Shown: positions 29,237 through 38,681 of the stretch, piece after piece
Numbering within the stretch: the stretch's first letter is position 1
How the letters are laid out: every line of letters starts with the position of its first letter
NCBI RefSeq assembly: GCF_000875975.1
Contig: NZ_BAWW01000033.1
Span: 62,001-126,000, forward strand
Length of the DNA: 64,000 nt
Direction: 5' to 3'
From: Parachlamydia acanthamoebae
GTDB lineage: Bacteria > Chlamydiota > Chlamydiia > Chlamydiales > Parachlamydiaceae
Program-made: the position numbers and the translations under genes
Notes under the pieces: model-generated
Database searches by the model: none
The model's input: the letters and a program-made list of their open reading frames with translations, nothing else
What the model was told of the DNA's origin: nothing

Positions 29237-30997
29237 TTACATCCGCTCAACTGTTTGGACCCCAAGAATCGAAAGGCCCTGTTTCATGGTTTTGGCCACA
29301 ATTTCACAAATTTGCAAGCGAGAGTTTTGTTGTGGGGATCCCTCGACGCGACAATCTCTGAAGAAAGCATTGAATTTCTCTGCTAAACCGTACAGGTATT
29401 CGGTTAAGCGGTTTGGCAACAAGTCTGAAGCCACTTGTTCTAGGGCTTCTTCAAATTGTGCTAGATGTACCGCTAAGGAAATTTCAGAGGGATGCTCAAG
29501 TACAATCGGATCTTTAAGTTCTTCGATTTTGAGAGCCGGATTAATTTTGCGTTTAATGCCTGCCACACGTACATAAGCATACATCAAAAAGGCAGCCGTA
29601 TTCCCTTCAAAGCGAAGCATGCGCTCGTAGCTGAAGGTATAATCGCCTGTTCGATTGCAAGCAAGGTCGGCATATTTTACAGCCGCGATACCCAACGTTT
29701 TAGCAAGTTTTTCTCGTTCTTCTTTTGGCATCTCAGGGGAGCGTTCGATGAGCAATTGATCTGCATGCTTGACAGCGGCTAGTAGAAGATCGATTAAACG
29801 TTCGGTTTCACCAGATCGGGTTCGAAACTTTTTCCCATCAGATCCCAAAACTAAACCGAACGGTACATGGTCCACACGTACTTTTGAAGCATCTAGATAG
29901 TGCGCTTTTTCGGCGGCTTGGAAAATCATTTGAAAATGAAGAGACTGTCCTGCATCGGTCACATAAATAATTCGATCCGCTTTTTCTTCCAGAGTCCGTT
30001 GACGAATGGCCGCCATATCGGTTGTGTCATAATTATAACCTCCATCAGACTTTTGAACCATTAAGGGCAATGAGGCGCCTTCACGGTTTTGAAAGCCTTC
30101 TAGGAAGATACATTTTGCACCATCAGATAGGGTGACAAGACCTTTGGCTTCTAGATCCGCGACAGTGTCTGCTAGCATCGGATTGTAATAAGACTCGCCT
30201 CGTTCGATAATTTTGACGTCGAGAAGATCATAGATTTCTTGGTAAGCTTTACGGGAGATATCGCAGATGATTTCCCACGCTTTCAGAGCTGCTGGATCGC
30301 CACCTTGCAAAGCGACCACTTCAAGTTGAGACGTTTTTTTAAAATCTGCGTCGCTATCAAACCGTTCTTTTGATTTTTTATACCACTGAACTAAATGTTG
30401 AAGATCGGTCTTTTCTGTCCCATCTAACACATGCGGCGTCTCTTGCTTCATGTAAGCAATCAGCATTCCGAAGGCTGTGCCCCAGTCCCCGATATGATTG
30501 AGTCGCAAGACATCATGACCTAGAAATTCAAAAAGGCGAGCCAAGCTATCCCCAATGATGGTCGAGCGCAAATGACCCACATGGAGCTCTTTGGCTGTAT
30601 TTGGGGATGAAAATTCCACAATGATCTTTTGCTTATGCTGGGGTAGTTCAATATCTAAATGGGAATCCAAAAGAATGCGATGCAACTTTTGTGATAAATA
30701 AGCGGGATCCAGCGTGATGTTGATAAAACCCGGTCCTGCAATTTCCATTTTTTCGATCAGGCGAATCCCTTCTAAATTGACATCTACATGCTCAATAATA
30801 CGGGTAGCAATATCTCGAGGTTTCGCACCCAATACTTTTGCCAATTTCATGGCAGAGTTGCATTGATAATGTCCAAACTGCGCTTGTGTGCTTTGGGAAA
30901 TTTCCAAAGGGAGGGGCGTATTGGGATCCCATTCTGGAAAAGCCGAAAGGATGGCTGTTTGAAATTTTTGACTTAAAATATGGAGTAAAGTTGACAT
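29237..30997 (-). CDS. argS: Arginyl-tRNA synthetase
   Basis: ArgRS charges tRNA-Arg. The 586-residue class I enzyme has the N-terminal Add1 domain, then FSSPNTAKELHVGHLRSTII (HIGH motif HVGH at about residue 137) and LVLGSDGKKFRTRSGE in place of KMSKS. The C-terminal DALR anticodon-binding domain is present (FLMYAYVRVAGIKRKI) and the protein ends SILGVQTVERM, the usual ArgRS terminus. It lies 18 bases downstream of the HEAT-like gene and probably belongs to the lpd-lipA-HEAT-argS run. No strong ribosome site is visible. Confidence 0.97.
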   Translation of the reverse strand: MSTLLHILSQKFQTAILSAFPEWDPNTPLPLEISQSTQAQFGHYQCNSAMKLAKVLGAKPRDIATRIIEHVDVNLEGIRLIEKMEIAGPGFINITLDPAYLSQKLHRILLDSHLDIELPQHKQKIIVEFSSPNTAKELHVGHLRSTIIGDSLARLFEFLGHDVLRLNHIGDWGTAFGMLIAYMKQETPHVLDGTEKTDLQHLVQWYKKSKERFDSDADFKKTSQLEVVALQGGDPAALKAWEIICDISRKAYQEIYDLLDVKIIERGESYYNPMLADTVADLEAKGLVTLSDGAKCIFLEGFQNREGASLPLMVQKSDGGYNYDTTDMAAIRQRTLEEKADRIIYVTDAGQSLHFQMIFQAAEKAHYLDASKVRVDHVPFGLVLGSDGKKFRTRSGETERLIDLLLAAVKHADQLLIERSPEMPKEEREKLAKTLGIAAVKYADLACNRTGDYTFSYERMLRFEGNTAAFLMYAYVRVAGIKRKINPALKIEELKDPIVLEHPSEISLAVHLAQFEEALEQVASDLLPNRLTEYLYGLAEKFNAFFRDCRVEGSPQQNSRLQICEIVAKTMKQGLSILGVQTVERM

Positions 30998-31015
30998 GTT
31001 GATAAGGCTATTTTG

Positions 31016-31948
31016 TTATGAGTGTTTTGATTGATTTCCCCAGCTATGGATAACGGCACGTATATCCAGGGCAAGCTCTTTTGAGAGGGCGGGATGATTT
31101 AAAAGCTCTTTAAAATCTTTTTGTTGGGCAGGATCTTTAAGGCCTTCACATGTTAAAATCAGATATGGAGCAAGAGATAGGTTGGAGAGGATATCTTTCT
31201 CCTGAAGCATCTTGAGACATGTTTGCGCCACATCCTCATCATCTTTAAAAGAAACCAAGGCAATCGCAGCCCGCTCAGTATCGTAAGTTAAGGGACGTCC
31301 TTTGAGAATTCGCATGAGAAACTCTTTGGCAGGTTCACCAATGCTCTTTAAAGCCTTTAGGGTAATTTCTTCATCAAAAACGTCCATTTCTCCAATCGAT
31401 TCAAATAAGGATATAATGGCGCGTTTATCTCCAACTAGTCCCAGGCATTTTGCGGCTAAGGCTGGCGCAAGTCCATATCCAGGGAATAGGGGATCATGAA
31501 AGTCTTCTGAACGGAGCAAATCGATGAGCGCCGGAACGACCGCGTGCTTCTGATCGGCAACTGCTTGGATATCTTGTTCTTCCGATTCTCTTTCTGAGAG
31601 GATGAGATCGGCAATCAAGCGAGGAATTTTGGTAGCAGAAGATTCTGTTTCATACAAAGAACGTAGCTTTTTATAAAGGTCTCTTGATTGAGCTACTTTT
31701 TCCATTTCAGGACCTGTCAATAAGAGTGCAGCTAAATTTTGCTGCATCTGTGCCTCGAGCATGGCTAATCGATTGATATCTTCTAAGGAAAAATCTTCGG
31801 AGACTCCTTTTCCTTCTTTTTCATAATAATCGATCATAGTGGGAAAATGTCCACCAAAGTGGCATTCTCGATGCATGAGAATCAAATGGTCTATCGCATT
31901 CGTAAAAGAATGCTCTTCATTGAAATCATTTTGTGGATTATGCGTCAT
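31016..31948 (-). CDS. HEAT-repeat-like helical protein
   Basis: The protein has 310 residues, no signal peptide and no membrane segment. Residues about 130-260 form tandem helix pairs of the HEAT/Armadillo type (VVPALIDLLRSEDFHD, LAAKCLGLVGDKRAIISLFE, LKALKSIGEPAKEFLMRIL, ERAAIALVSFKDDEDVAQTC). Such repeats are protein-binding scaffolds. The gene starts 5 bases after lipA and ends 18 bases before argS, so it is likely co-transcribed with both. A role linked to lipoylation or translation cannot be deduced. Confidence 0.75.
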   Translation of the reverse strand: MTHNPQNDFNEEHSFTNAIDHLILMHRECHFGGHFPTMIDYYEKEGKGVSEDFSLEDINRLAMLEAQMQQNLAALLLTGPEMEKVAQSRDLYKKLRSLYETESSATKIPRLIADLILSERESEEQDIQAVADQKHAVVPALIDLLRSEDFHDPLFPGYGLAPALAAKCLGLVGDKRAIISLFESIGEMDVFDEEITLKALKSIGEPAKEFLMRILKGRPLTYDTERAAIALVSFKDDEDVAQTCLKMLQEKDILSNLSLAPYLILTCEGLKDPAQQKDFKELLNHPALSKELALDIRAVIHSWGNQSKHS

Positions 31949-31953
31949 ATTAT

Positions 31954-32940
31954 TTAACTATTAATGTGAATGGATTCATTTGCTTTTTTGAGAACAAGAT
32001 TGGCATTGTAGCTTGAACGGACAAAAGGTCCGCAATACATATAAGGAACACCTATGGAATGCCCAAATTGTTCATAATGTTTAAATTGTTCGGGAGTTAC
32101 GAAGGCTTTGACTCGTAGCTTTTGGCGATGAGGCTGTAGATATTGGCCAATTGTGATAATGGCACATCCGGCCTGTTGCAAATCTTGGATTGTTGCGAGG
32201 ACTTGCTCTTCCGTTTCCCCGAGTCCCACCATTAAACCGGACTTAATTAAGGTGTGAGAGTTGGCTAAATGCTTTTTCATATAGCTTAAAAAAGAAAGGG
32301 TTCGATCGTAGGTGGCATGGTGTCTTACGCGTGGAGTTAATTCTCGAACGGTTTCAATATTGTGATTGAAAATGTCGGGTTTAGCATCGAGCACTAGGTC
32401 CCAAGCTGTTTCGTTTCCAAAGAAGTCGGAGGTCAGGACTTCAATTGTGGCGTCTGGGTTTTCACGTCGAATTTCTTCAACCACAGCAGCTAAATGTCCG
32501 GCTCCGCCATCTGACAGATCATCGCGCGCCACCATTGTAATCACAACATGTTTAAGGCCTAATTGCTTAACCGAATCTGCGACACGTTTAGGTTCGTTGG
32601 GATCAATCGCTTTGGGGGCTTTTGAAAAGTCGATGCTGCAAAAACCACAATTACGAGTGCATTCTTTTCCAAGGACTAGAAAGGTCGCTGTATTTTTTGA
32701 CCAACATTCCAAAAGATTCGGGCATTTGGCTTCTTCACACACTGTGTGAAGACGATTTTCTGCCACAATTTTGCTTGTAGCTCGCAGTTCTGAGCCTTTG
32801 GGGAGTTTACGATGTAGCCATGAGGGAAAACGTCCAGGTCCAACAGCCTGCTCAGGATCACGGGTTTCAGGATTTGCAGGCAAAACATTTAACTTAGAGA
32901 TCTTAGGCTTAGGAAAGAGGTCAAATTTTTCTTGCGTCAT
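31954..32940 (-). CDS. lipA: Lipoyl synthase
   Basis: LipA is a radical-SAM enzyme that inserts two sulfurs into octanoyl groups on E2 and H proteins. The 328-residue protein has both iron-sulfur sites: the auxiliary cluster motif CEEAKCPNLLECW and the SAM-binding CTRNCGFC, plus the C-terminal VRSSYNA motif. I chose ATG 32940 (AGGA upstream) over the in-frame TTG at 32943. The start lies 3 bases after the lpd stop, which encodes the lipoyl-using E3 enzyme. The lpd-lipA order is the same as I remember in Chlamydia trachomatis. Confidence 0.97.
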   Translation of the reverse strand: MTQEKFDLFPKPKISKLNVLPANPETRDPEQAVGPGRFPSWLHRKLPKGSELRATSKIVAENRLHTVCEEAKCPNLLECWSKNTATFLVLGKECTRNCGFCSIDFSKAPKAIDPNEPKRVADSVKQLGLKHVVITMVARDDLSDGGAGHLAAVVEEIRRENPDATIEVLTSDFFGNETAWDLVLDAKPDIFNHNIETVRELTPRVRHHATYDRTLSFLSYMKKHLANSHTLIKSGLMVGLGETEEQVLATIQDLQQAGCAIITIGQYLQPHRQKLRVKAFVTPEQFKHYEQFGHSIGVPYMYCGPFVRSSYNANLVLKKANESIHINS

Positions 32941-32943
32941 CAA

Positions 32944-34356
32944 TCAGTCCTGCTTTTTTTTCTTCGGAGGTAGATGCAATGGAGTTTCGTTGGCTAATAA
33001 GGCCGCTTCCATCCAAGCCTCTGCGACAGTTGGATGTGCATGAATTGTGTCAGCAACAGATTCAACAGTCAATTCATTTGCGATGGCGACACCCATTTCG
33101 GCGACTAAAGTTGAGGCATCGTGACCCACAACTTGAGCACCTAAAATTTGTCCCGTTTTTTTGTCCGTTACAATTTGCGCAAATCCCTCAGTTTGAATCG
33201 CTGCTTGCGATTTGCCAAGAGCGCTGAAAGGAAACGCTGAGACGGTAGCTGCATAACCAGCTTCGAGAGCCTGTTCTAAAGATAGACCGACAGTTCCAAT
33301 TTCGGGGTGGGTAAAAATGACCGAGGGGATTGCGTTATAATGCATGGTGGCTTTGATTCCAGCAGCATTACTTCCAGCGACTAGACCTTGGTGTGAAGCC
33401 ACGTGCGCTAACCACCATTTGGAGGCAATATCGCCCACCGCGTAAATTCCTGCAATGTTCGTTTCCATCTGATCATTCACTTTGATTAACCCGTTATCTT
33501 GTACATAGACCCCGGTTTTTTCAAGACCAATTGCCGTTGTATTGAGTTGACGCCCAACAGCTACAAGGGCAATGTCAGCTGTAATGGTTTTATCCCCTGC
33601 AAGATTGACACTAATGCCGGCTTCGGTTGAGTCGATCGAATGGACCATTGCACTGGTTTCGATCGAGATCCCTTGTTTTTGAAAGGCCTTCGTTAAAAAA
33701 CCAGAGACTGTTCCACTTTCCATGGGAAGAATACGGGGCATCATCTCGATAAGGATGACTTCCACGTTAAATGCGGCATATAAAGAAGCAAACTCACATC
33801 CGATGATTCCGCCCCCGATAATCGCAATTTTTTTTGGCAGTGTTGTCAAATCAAGCAATGAGGTGGAATCATGAATTTTTTTATAGTCAAAGGGGAAAGC
33901 AGGAATTGAGCGAGGCTCCGATCCTGTGGCAATAATCGTTTTGTCTGCGTAAATTTCGAGGTTGTCTTGACCCGTAATTTTGATAGTTCTTTCAGACGTG
34001 AATTTTCCATAGCCACGGAAAAGGGTGATTCGATTAGAAGCAATCAATCCTTCCAAACTTGTGCGAACTTTTTTGACCACATCGTCTTTTCGTTGAACCA
34101 TTTTGGCGTAGTCGAAGGAGACAGTGCCGACTGAAATGCCAAATTCTTCCGCGTCTTTGATTTTTTGCAATACTTCTGCATTAGCGATCAAAGCTTTAGA
34201 GGGAATACACCCTCGATTCAAACACGTGCCGCCCAGTGTGTTGGCTTCGATTAAGGCGACAGACAATCCGTTTTGGGCAGCTTTAATCGCTGCGGGATAG
34301 CCACCGGGACCACCGCCAATAACGGCTACATCAAATTTTTTTTGAGTATCAGGCAT
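32944..34356 (-). CDS. lpd: Dihydrolipoamide dehydrogenase (E3)
   Basis: This 470-residue flavoprotein reoxidises dihydrolipoamide in the 2-oxoacid dehydrogenase complexes with NAD+. The N-terminal FAD site is VAVIGGGPGGYPAAIKAAQ, followed by the redox disulfide GGTCLNRGCIPSKALI. The NAD site is IAIIGGGIIGCEFA (about 177), and the C-terminal active-site HAHPTVAEA contains the catalytic His. I chose ATG 34356 because AGAGG stands 6 bases before it; a GTG at 34362 is also in frame. It heads the lpd-lipA-HEAT-argS run. The C-terminus is lysine-rich (PPKKKKQD). Confidence 0.97.
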   Translation of the reverse strand: MPDTQKKFDVAVIGGGPGGYPAAIKAAQNGLSVALIEANTLGGTCLNRGCIPSKALIANAEVLQKIKDAEEFGISVGTVSFDYAKMVQRKDDVVKKVRTSLEGLIASNRITLFRGYGKFTSERTIKITGQDNLEIYADKTIIATGSEPRSIPAFPFDYKKIHDSTSLLDLTTLPKKIAIIGGGIIGCEFASLYAAFNVEVILIEMMPRILPMESGTVSGFLTKAFQKQGISIETSAMVHSIDSTEAGISVNLAGDKTITADIALVAVGRQLNTTAIGLEKTGVYVQDNGLIKVNDQMETNIAGIYAVGDIASKWWLAHVASHQGLVAGSNAAGIKATMHYNAIPSVIFTHPEIGTVGLSLEQALEAGYAATVSAFPFSALGKSQAAIQTEGFAQIVTDKKTGQILGAQVVGHDASTLVAEMGVAIANELTVESVADTIHAHPTVAEAWMEAALLANETPLHLPPKKKKQD

Positions 34357-34464
34357 ACTCACCTCTGCAGATTATTCAAACGTTAGTAAATAAATCATTT
34401 AAAATGACTACCCATCTTTATAATTAAGATACAATAAAATGAATTCTTAATAAAGGTTTTGAAG

Positions 34465-35145
34465 CTAAGAATTAGTCATTTTCTCCAAGGGCTCTTCAGT
34501 TTTTCGAAGGGGCCGCTTTGTGAGAAGGTTAAACTTTAAGCCAAAGTTGCCGCGGCAACGCCAACCAATATAAAAATCACTGCGATAATGAGAGAAGTAG
34601 CATAATCGTAAAGATAAAAAAGGTTTGCCTCCATGCAGGCCGGCAAAAAAACAGGACCTTTCATTCGCGAAAACAATTTTTCCTTCTTCGGAATAGTCGC
34701 CAATTGAAATCCCTTTTTTCGTCATTTTCAAAAGTGTCCATTCACTATTTTTTCGATGAGCCGAGCCAATCACATAGAAACAAAAATTATGTAAAGGATT
34801 TCGAAGACTCCAACACAGGGCTTTTGATGCAGAGATGGGGTATTCAGGGCGGTAATGAGCCGTTTCTTCCTCACCAAAAATGCCATCGTCATCGTTACCA
34901 AATAAGCTCCATGTGAGCCAATGCCCCACATCATAAGGCTTGATTTGGCTGCGGTGACGAGGAATATAACGATAAAGCCAGTGGGATAAAGCCGCTTGTT
35001 TCTGTGGAGAAGGTGTTGCATCTTGAGGGAAAGATGTGTTATCTATTGTAGGATAAATGCAGGAAGAAGCTAGAAAACTGCTTGTTGGAATTTTATAAGA
35101 AGCACATCCTTCAAAGAGCAAAAATAAAATGAACCAGAATCTCAT
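34465..35145 (-). CDS. Predicted lipoprotein of unknown function
   Basis: The protein has 226 residues and a short signal peptide with a lipobox (FEGC, lipidated Cys14). The mature part is rich in Trp, Tyr, His and Arg and contains DVGHWLTWSLFGNDDDGIFG and SLRNPLHNFCFYVIGSA. Another conserved-looking element is FYIGWRCRGNFGLKFN near the C-terminus. The RNPLHNF motif reminds me of an uncharacterised family found in scattered bacteria, but I cannot name it safely. It would be anchored to a membrane facing the periplasm. It diverges from the zinc-ribbon gene; the 95-base gap would hold both promoters. Confidence 0.7.
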   Translation of the reverse strand: MRFWFILFLLFEGCASYKIPTSSFLASSCIYPTIDNTSFPQDATPSPQKQAALSHWLYRYIPRHRSQIKPYDVGHWLTWSLFGNDDDGIFGEEETAHYRPEYPISASKALCWSLRNPLHNFCFYVIGSAHRKNSEWTLLKMTKKGISIGDYSEEGKIVFANERSCFFAGLHGGKPFLSLRLCYFSHYRSDFYIGWRCRGNFGLKFNLLTKRPLRKTEEPLEKMTNS

Positions 35146-35240
35146 GATGTGCAGCTAATTTCCTGTATAAAAGAAAGGGAAGCTTTGAAATGTCAGAGCG
35201 CCCTTAAAAAGATCACTTCCAATATATCTAAGAAGAAAAT

Positions 35241-35711
35241 ATGAATGCAACAGACAAAAAAAGACTCTGTTGGAACTGTGAAGCAAGGGTTCCTTTTTCC
35301 GAAGAAAATTGTTCTTACTGTGGAGTTTATCTTTCTCCAATGATCCTTCCAGGACTAACTCCTGAAGATGAAATTCCAGCGCCACTCTATAAGCCGGTCG
35401 AAGACACAACGATCCCAAAATCTCCCTACGGAGAAATTTTTGAGGAGCAAAAAGAAGAGCATAAAGAGTCTGCTGTAACCCTACAAAAAGTTCCTGAATT
35501 GATTTATGAACCCATTAAAACGGTTGCCATTCCGATGGGTCTTCTGTTGGGGGGATCTGTTTTTTTTCTCTTTGGAATGATTTTATTTCTCTTTGCGTCT
35601 GACAGCTTTTTTACTCTGCAATGGAATGGTGCTTATTGGTTTATTTATGTGCTTCTTTCTTTGCCCATGCTGTTTTGCGGGTGGAAAAAAATGCAAAATT
35701 TAGATGCTTAA
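35241..35711 (+). CDS. Zinc-ribbon membrane protein
   Basis: The protein has 156 residues. The N-terminus is a zinc ribbon (Cys10, Cys13, Cys24, Cys27 in CWNC and CSYCG). An acidic linker follows, then two membrane helices at about 97-120 and 127-148. The ribbon would face the cytoplasm. AAGAAG precedes the ATG. Zinc-ribbon membrane proteins of this build are widespread with unknown roles; nothing around it defines a function. Confidence 0.75.
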   Translation: MNATDKKRLCWNCEARVPFSEENCSYCGVYLSPMILPGLTPEDEIPAPLYKPVEDTTIPKSPYGEIFEEQKEEHKESAVTLQKVPELIYEPIKTVAIPMGLLLGGSVFFLFGMILFLFASDSFFTLQWNGAYWFIYVLLSLPMLFCGWKKMQNLDA

Positions 35712-35832
35712 ACAGTATTCATAAGTGAGCAATCTATCTTCTTAAAGCGAGTGCAAAAGCTCTTGTTTTAATCAAATGAATTTTTTAAAAAATACTTTTA
35801 TATTTTAACTTCTTAGTGCGTCAGGTCTTAGT

Positions 35833-36384
35833 ATGATACAGAGCAGTGTAGGGGTACAGCCCAATTTTCAAGCCCAGTTATTTGTCAGATTTCCTTGCAA
35901 AATTTTTTTAAGTAAAAATCCTTTTCAAGGTTTACAAAATGAAGCAACCAACGAGCAGGTATTTTCTTTTCTAAAAAGAAGATTTACGCATGTGATTTCT
36001 TTATTAGAGTCAGATAGCCTTTATCAAGCCTACCTTAGTCGAGATATCAATGCGGAACATTTACCCATTTCTCGCTTGGAACTCCCGGAAGAAGATAAAC
36101 TAAGAGACCTTATCTGTCGTATAGCTGAAATTGTCAAAGAAAATCCGCATGCTAAAATTTTAATCCACAGTGAAAATGGAACGGATAGAAATTTAGTAGT
36201 GGCTGCATGCGTGTATAAATTTTTTTGCAAATCTGATGGGAGAAAAGCAATGGCAGTGTTGCCAAGAGCTATAAAAAATCGCAGACAGATTGAATTTATT
36301 GAGAATTACGGCTCTACAAAGCCTGTAGATACAGCTATGGAAGAAGTGGATTTTGACTTGAAAAGAGGCTATGAGTCGCAATAA
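35833..36384 (+). CDS. Phosphatase-like protein with the catalytic Cys replaced by Ser (predicted pseudophosphatase)
   Basis: The 183-residue protein looks like the core of a dual-specificity/tyrosine phosphatase fold. In particular ILIHSENGTDRNLVVAACVY (about residues 109-128) matches the P-loop region ...HCxxGxxR followed by a helix. Here the nucleophile is Ser113 (codon AGT) instead of Cys, while His112, Gly116 and Arg119 are kept. A PISRLELPEEDK-like loop about 35 residues earlier would be the acid-loop region. Such a protein could bind phospho-substrates without cleaving them; this is inference. The N-terminus (NFQAQLFVRFP) resembles that of the 15002-15658 product. No signal peptide. 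The start has no strong ribosome site. Confidence 0.6.
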   Translation: MIQSSVGVQPNFQAQLFVRFPCKIFLSKNPFQGLQNEATNEQVFSFLKRRFTHVISLLESDSLYQAYLSRDINAEHLPISRLELPEEDKLRDLICRIAEIVKENPHAKILIHSENGTDRNLVVAACVYKFFCKSDGRKAMAVLPRAIKNRRQIEFIENYGSTKPVDTAMEEVDFDLKRGYESQ

Positions 36385-36499
36385 GATGCTCGTAGATATC
36401 TGAAATAATACTGTGAAGACGATTTAATCTCTTTACATATTCTAAATCTTCGTATTAGTGTAGTTCCTTTTCAAAATATGTCCCTTTAGGAGGGGAACT

Positions 36500-37246
36500 A
36501 TGACAAGCAATGTGAGTGATAGATGTTCGAACGTGATTGGTCATCCGTATGACCAATACTCGCTTTCCGAGGAAAATGATAAGAAAAAAATTCAGAATGA
36601 ATTTGAAAAAGTAAATCAATTTTTTGATGAACATTATGGTTTTCAGAGAACTCTTAATCGAGATGTTACTGTCGAAAGAGCATCACAATGTTCTCAATGT
36701 GAGTGTGCAGTAGACGGCGATGATTTAAAAAACATTCCCTTAGCTTATTTCAGAGACCGTTTTCCTTCACAAGGTTTTACCGGCGATGCCTACTCCTTAA
36801 GATTGGCTATGCCTATTATTCTTAGTGCTGTATACAACAGAAATTGGTTAATTGAAGGCCGTGATTTAACGCAGTTTATTGGAATGCAAACTAAAACAAG
36901 AGAAAACCTTACATCGCATAACAGTTCCGATTTAACTGGATTTATTGGAATGCCACCAGCAGATAGCTTAACGCTGCATAACAGCTATGTTTTGAGCCAT
37001 GTTTTTTGCGCGACAGTTTTGGGTGTTGGAGATGATGATTTAATAACTATTTCCAAAGTATGGTTCAAAGCATTTCAGAGCATGTCTAAAGAGATTTCCA
37101 TTGAGAAATTTGCTTGCTTGACAATTGCATCAGCACGAGCTGAAAAGCACAAGCTATTAGATGAACTTCGGAAGAGTTGGCTAAAAGTGGGAGTTCTAAA
37201 AGTTCCCAGAGTACCCTTATCTTCCTTGCCCATAAATAGAGAATGA
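36500..37246 (+). CDS. Hypothetical protein with an internal tandem duplication
   Basis: The protein has 248 residues and I do not recognise it. A strong TAGGAGGGG ribosome site precedes the ATG. Residues about 124-143 (DLTQFIGMQTKTRENLTSHN) and about 145-162 (DLTGFIGMPPADSLTLHN) are a tandem duplication, also visible in DNA. An early CSQCEC cluster lies at about 64-69. No signal peptide or membrane helix. It ends in a perfect hairpin terminator shared with the convergent M20 gene. A secreted effector is possible but unsupported. Confidence 0.65.
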   Translation: MTSNVSDRCSNVIGHPYDQYSLSEENDKKKIQNEFEKVNQFFDEHYGFQRTLNRDVTVERASQCSQCECAVDGDDLKNIPLAYFRDRFPSQGFTGDAYSLRLAMPIILSAVYNRNWLIEGRDLTQFIGMQTKTRENLTSHNSSDLTGFIGMPPADSLTLHNSYVLSHVFCATVLGVGDDDLITISKVWFKAFQSMSKEISIEKFACLTIASARAEKHKLLDELRKSWLKVGVLKVPRVPLSSLPINRE

Positions 37247-37269
37247 AATGTTGAAGCTGTAGCTGAATG

Positions 37270-37294
37270 AAAGGCTCATTTTTTGTGAGCCTTT
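37270..37294. terminator. Bidirectional terminator hairpin
   Basis: AAAGGCTCA (37270-37278) pairs with TGAGCCTTT (37286-37294) across a 7-base loop (TTTTTTG). It lies between the convergent stops at 37246 and 37299 and can serve both genes. Confidence 0.8.
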
Positions 37295-37298
37295 ATTC

Positions 37299-38681
37299 TC
37301 ATTCATTTCCAAGCAATTCAATACCTCTTGATATCACCATAAAGCCCTTTTCAAGTCTGTCGACACCAAAATGTTCGTTTGGAGCATGAATTTGATCATC
37401 GGGAAGGCCTAATCCGAGTAATAAAATTTCGCTCTCACTGGTTTCGGCAAGTTTTGTCACCACAGGAATGGAACCTCCACTGAAGATGTACTGACAAGGT
37501 GCATCGAAAACTTCCTCGTAGGCTTTAGCAAAAGCCTTGAGGACTTTGGATTGATGATTTGCTCTGACAGCTGTACCTCCACCCTCATGCAGATGTACAT
37601 TAACCTTGATCCCATCAGGAGCATTCTCTTCGAAAAAGCTTGCCACAAGTTGCCGGATTTTTTGTGGACTTTGGTTTGGAACTAAGCGACAAGAAACTTT
37701 GGCGTAAGCCTTAGAAGGGATCACAGTTTTAAATCCATCTCCACAGTAGCCTCCGTGTATGCCGTTGATTTCTATCGTGGGTCTGATCCATGCGCGTTCC
37801 AAAGGCGTAAAGGTTTTTTCCCCTCCAGTCGCTTTTGTTCCAAATGTGTGGGCATATTCTTCTGCATCAAAATCTAATGCCAAACAGGAACGTTCATCTT
37901 CTGAAACTTCCAGCACATCATCATAAAAATGGGGAATACGAATTTTGCCCTTTTCATCTCGCAGTTTAGCGATAAGTTCAGATAGGGCATGAATGGGGTT
38001 ATAAACCATGCCACCGTGGGAACCAGAGTGTAAATCAAAAGAAGATCCAGTCACTTCGACATCCATTGTCACAATACCCCGAATTCCCAGGGTTACGGCT
38101 GGTTCCGTCGGTTTGTTGATTCCCATGTCGACAACAGCCAAATAATCAGCTTTTAATTCGACTTTTTTGTGTGGAAGAATTTTGGCAAGAGAGCCGCTTC
38201 CCATTTCTTCTTCCCCTTCAATACACAGTTTGATGTTAAGAGGGTATTGTCCACTCTTTTCCCACATGGCTCTTAAAGCTTGCAAAACATAAAAGCACTG
38301 TCCTTTGTTATCCTGAGCACCGCGTGCAAAAATTTCTTGTCCTCTTTGAACAGGCTCGAATGGAGGAGACTTCCATAATTCAAGAGGATCGACAGGCTGA
38401 ACGTCGTAATGGTTGTAAATTAAAAGCGTGGGTTTGGAAGGACCCGCATTTAGATTGGAAGCAAAAAGAATCGGATGTCCTTCGGTTTTCCAAATCTCGA
38501 CCTCAAATCCAATTTTTTGAATATAATCTTTTAACCAAGCAATACAATCTAGCATCGCACCTTGGAATTCGGGCTCGGAACTTATGCTTTGAAAACGTAG
38601 AAAGGTAAAAAATTCTTCTAAAATGCGAGATTTATTTTCAGTGAAATAAGACTGTAGTTCTGTGAGATGTTTTTGAACCAT
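37299..38681 (-). CDS. M20-family metallopeptidase (dipeptidase)
   Basis: The protein has 460 residues and the two-domain M20 layout. Zinc-site motifs are visible: LIYNHYDVQPV (His ligand), GAQDNKGQ (bridging Asp), CIEGEEEMGS (catalytic and ligand Glu) and VDMGI. The lid domain begins near VTMDVEVTGSSFDLHSG, and the C-terminal half returns with GGSIPV. It is closest to the CNDP/PepV-like dipeptidases that split short peptides in the cytoplasm. Its ATG follows the stop of the M48 gene with no gap (TAAATG), so the two peptidases are translated as a pair. Peptide turnover for an intracellular parasite fits, but the substrate is unknown. Confidence 0.92.
   Translation of the reverse strand: MVQKHLTELQSYFTENKSRILEEFFTFLRFQSISSEPEFQGAMLDCIAWLKDYIQKIGFEVEIWKTEGHPILFASNLNAGPSKPTLLIYNHYDVQPVDPLELWKSPPFEPVQRGQEIFARGAQDNKGQCFYVLQALRAMWEKSGQYPLNIKLCIEGEEEMGSGSLAKILPHKKVELKADYLAVVDMGINKPTEPAVTLGIRGIVTMDVEVTGSSFDLHSGSHGGMVYNPIHALSELIAKLRDEKGKIRIPHFYDDVLEVSEDERSCLALDFDAEEYAHTFGTKATGGEKTFTPLERAWIRPTIEINGIHGGYCGDGFKTVIPSKAYAKVSCRLVPNQSPQKIRQLVASFFEENAPDGIKVNVHLHEGGGTAVRANHQSKVLKAFAKAYEEVFDAPCQYIFSGGSIPVVTKLAETSESEILLLGLGLPDDQIHAPNEHFGVDRLEKGFMVISRGIELLGNE

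Noticed and set aside
29229-29576. Plus-strand open frame opposite argS
   Set aside because: Antisense shadow of the conserved argS C-terminus with no ribosome site.
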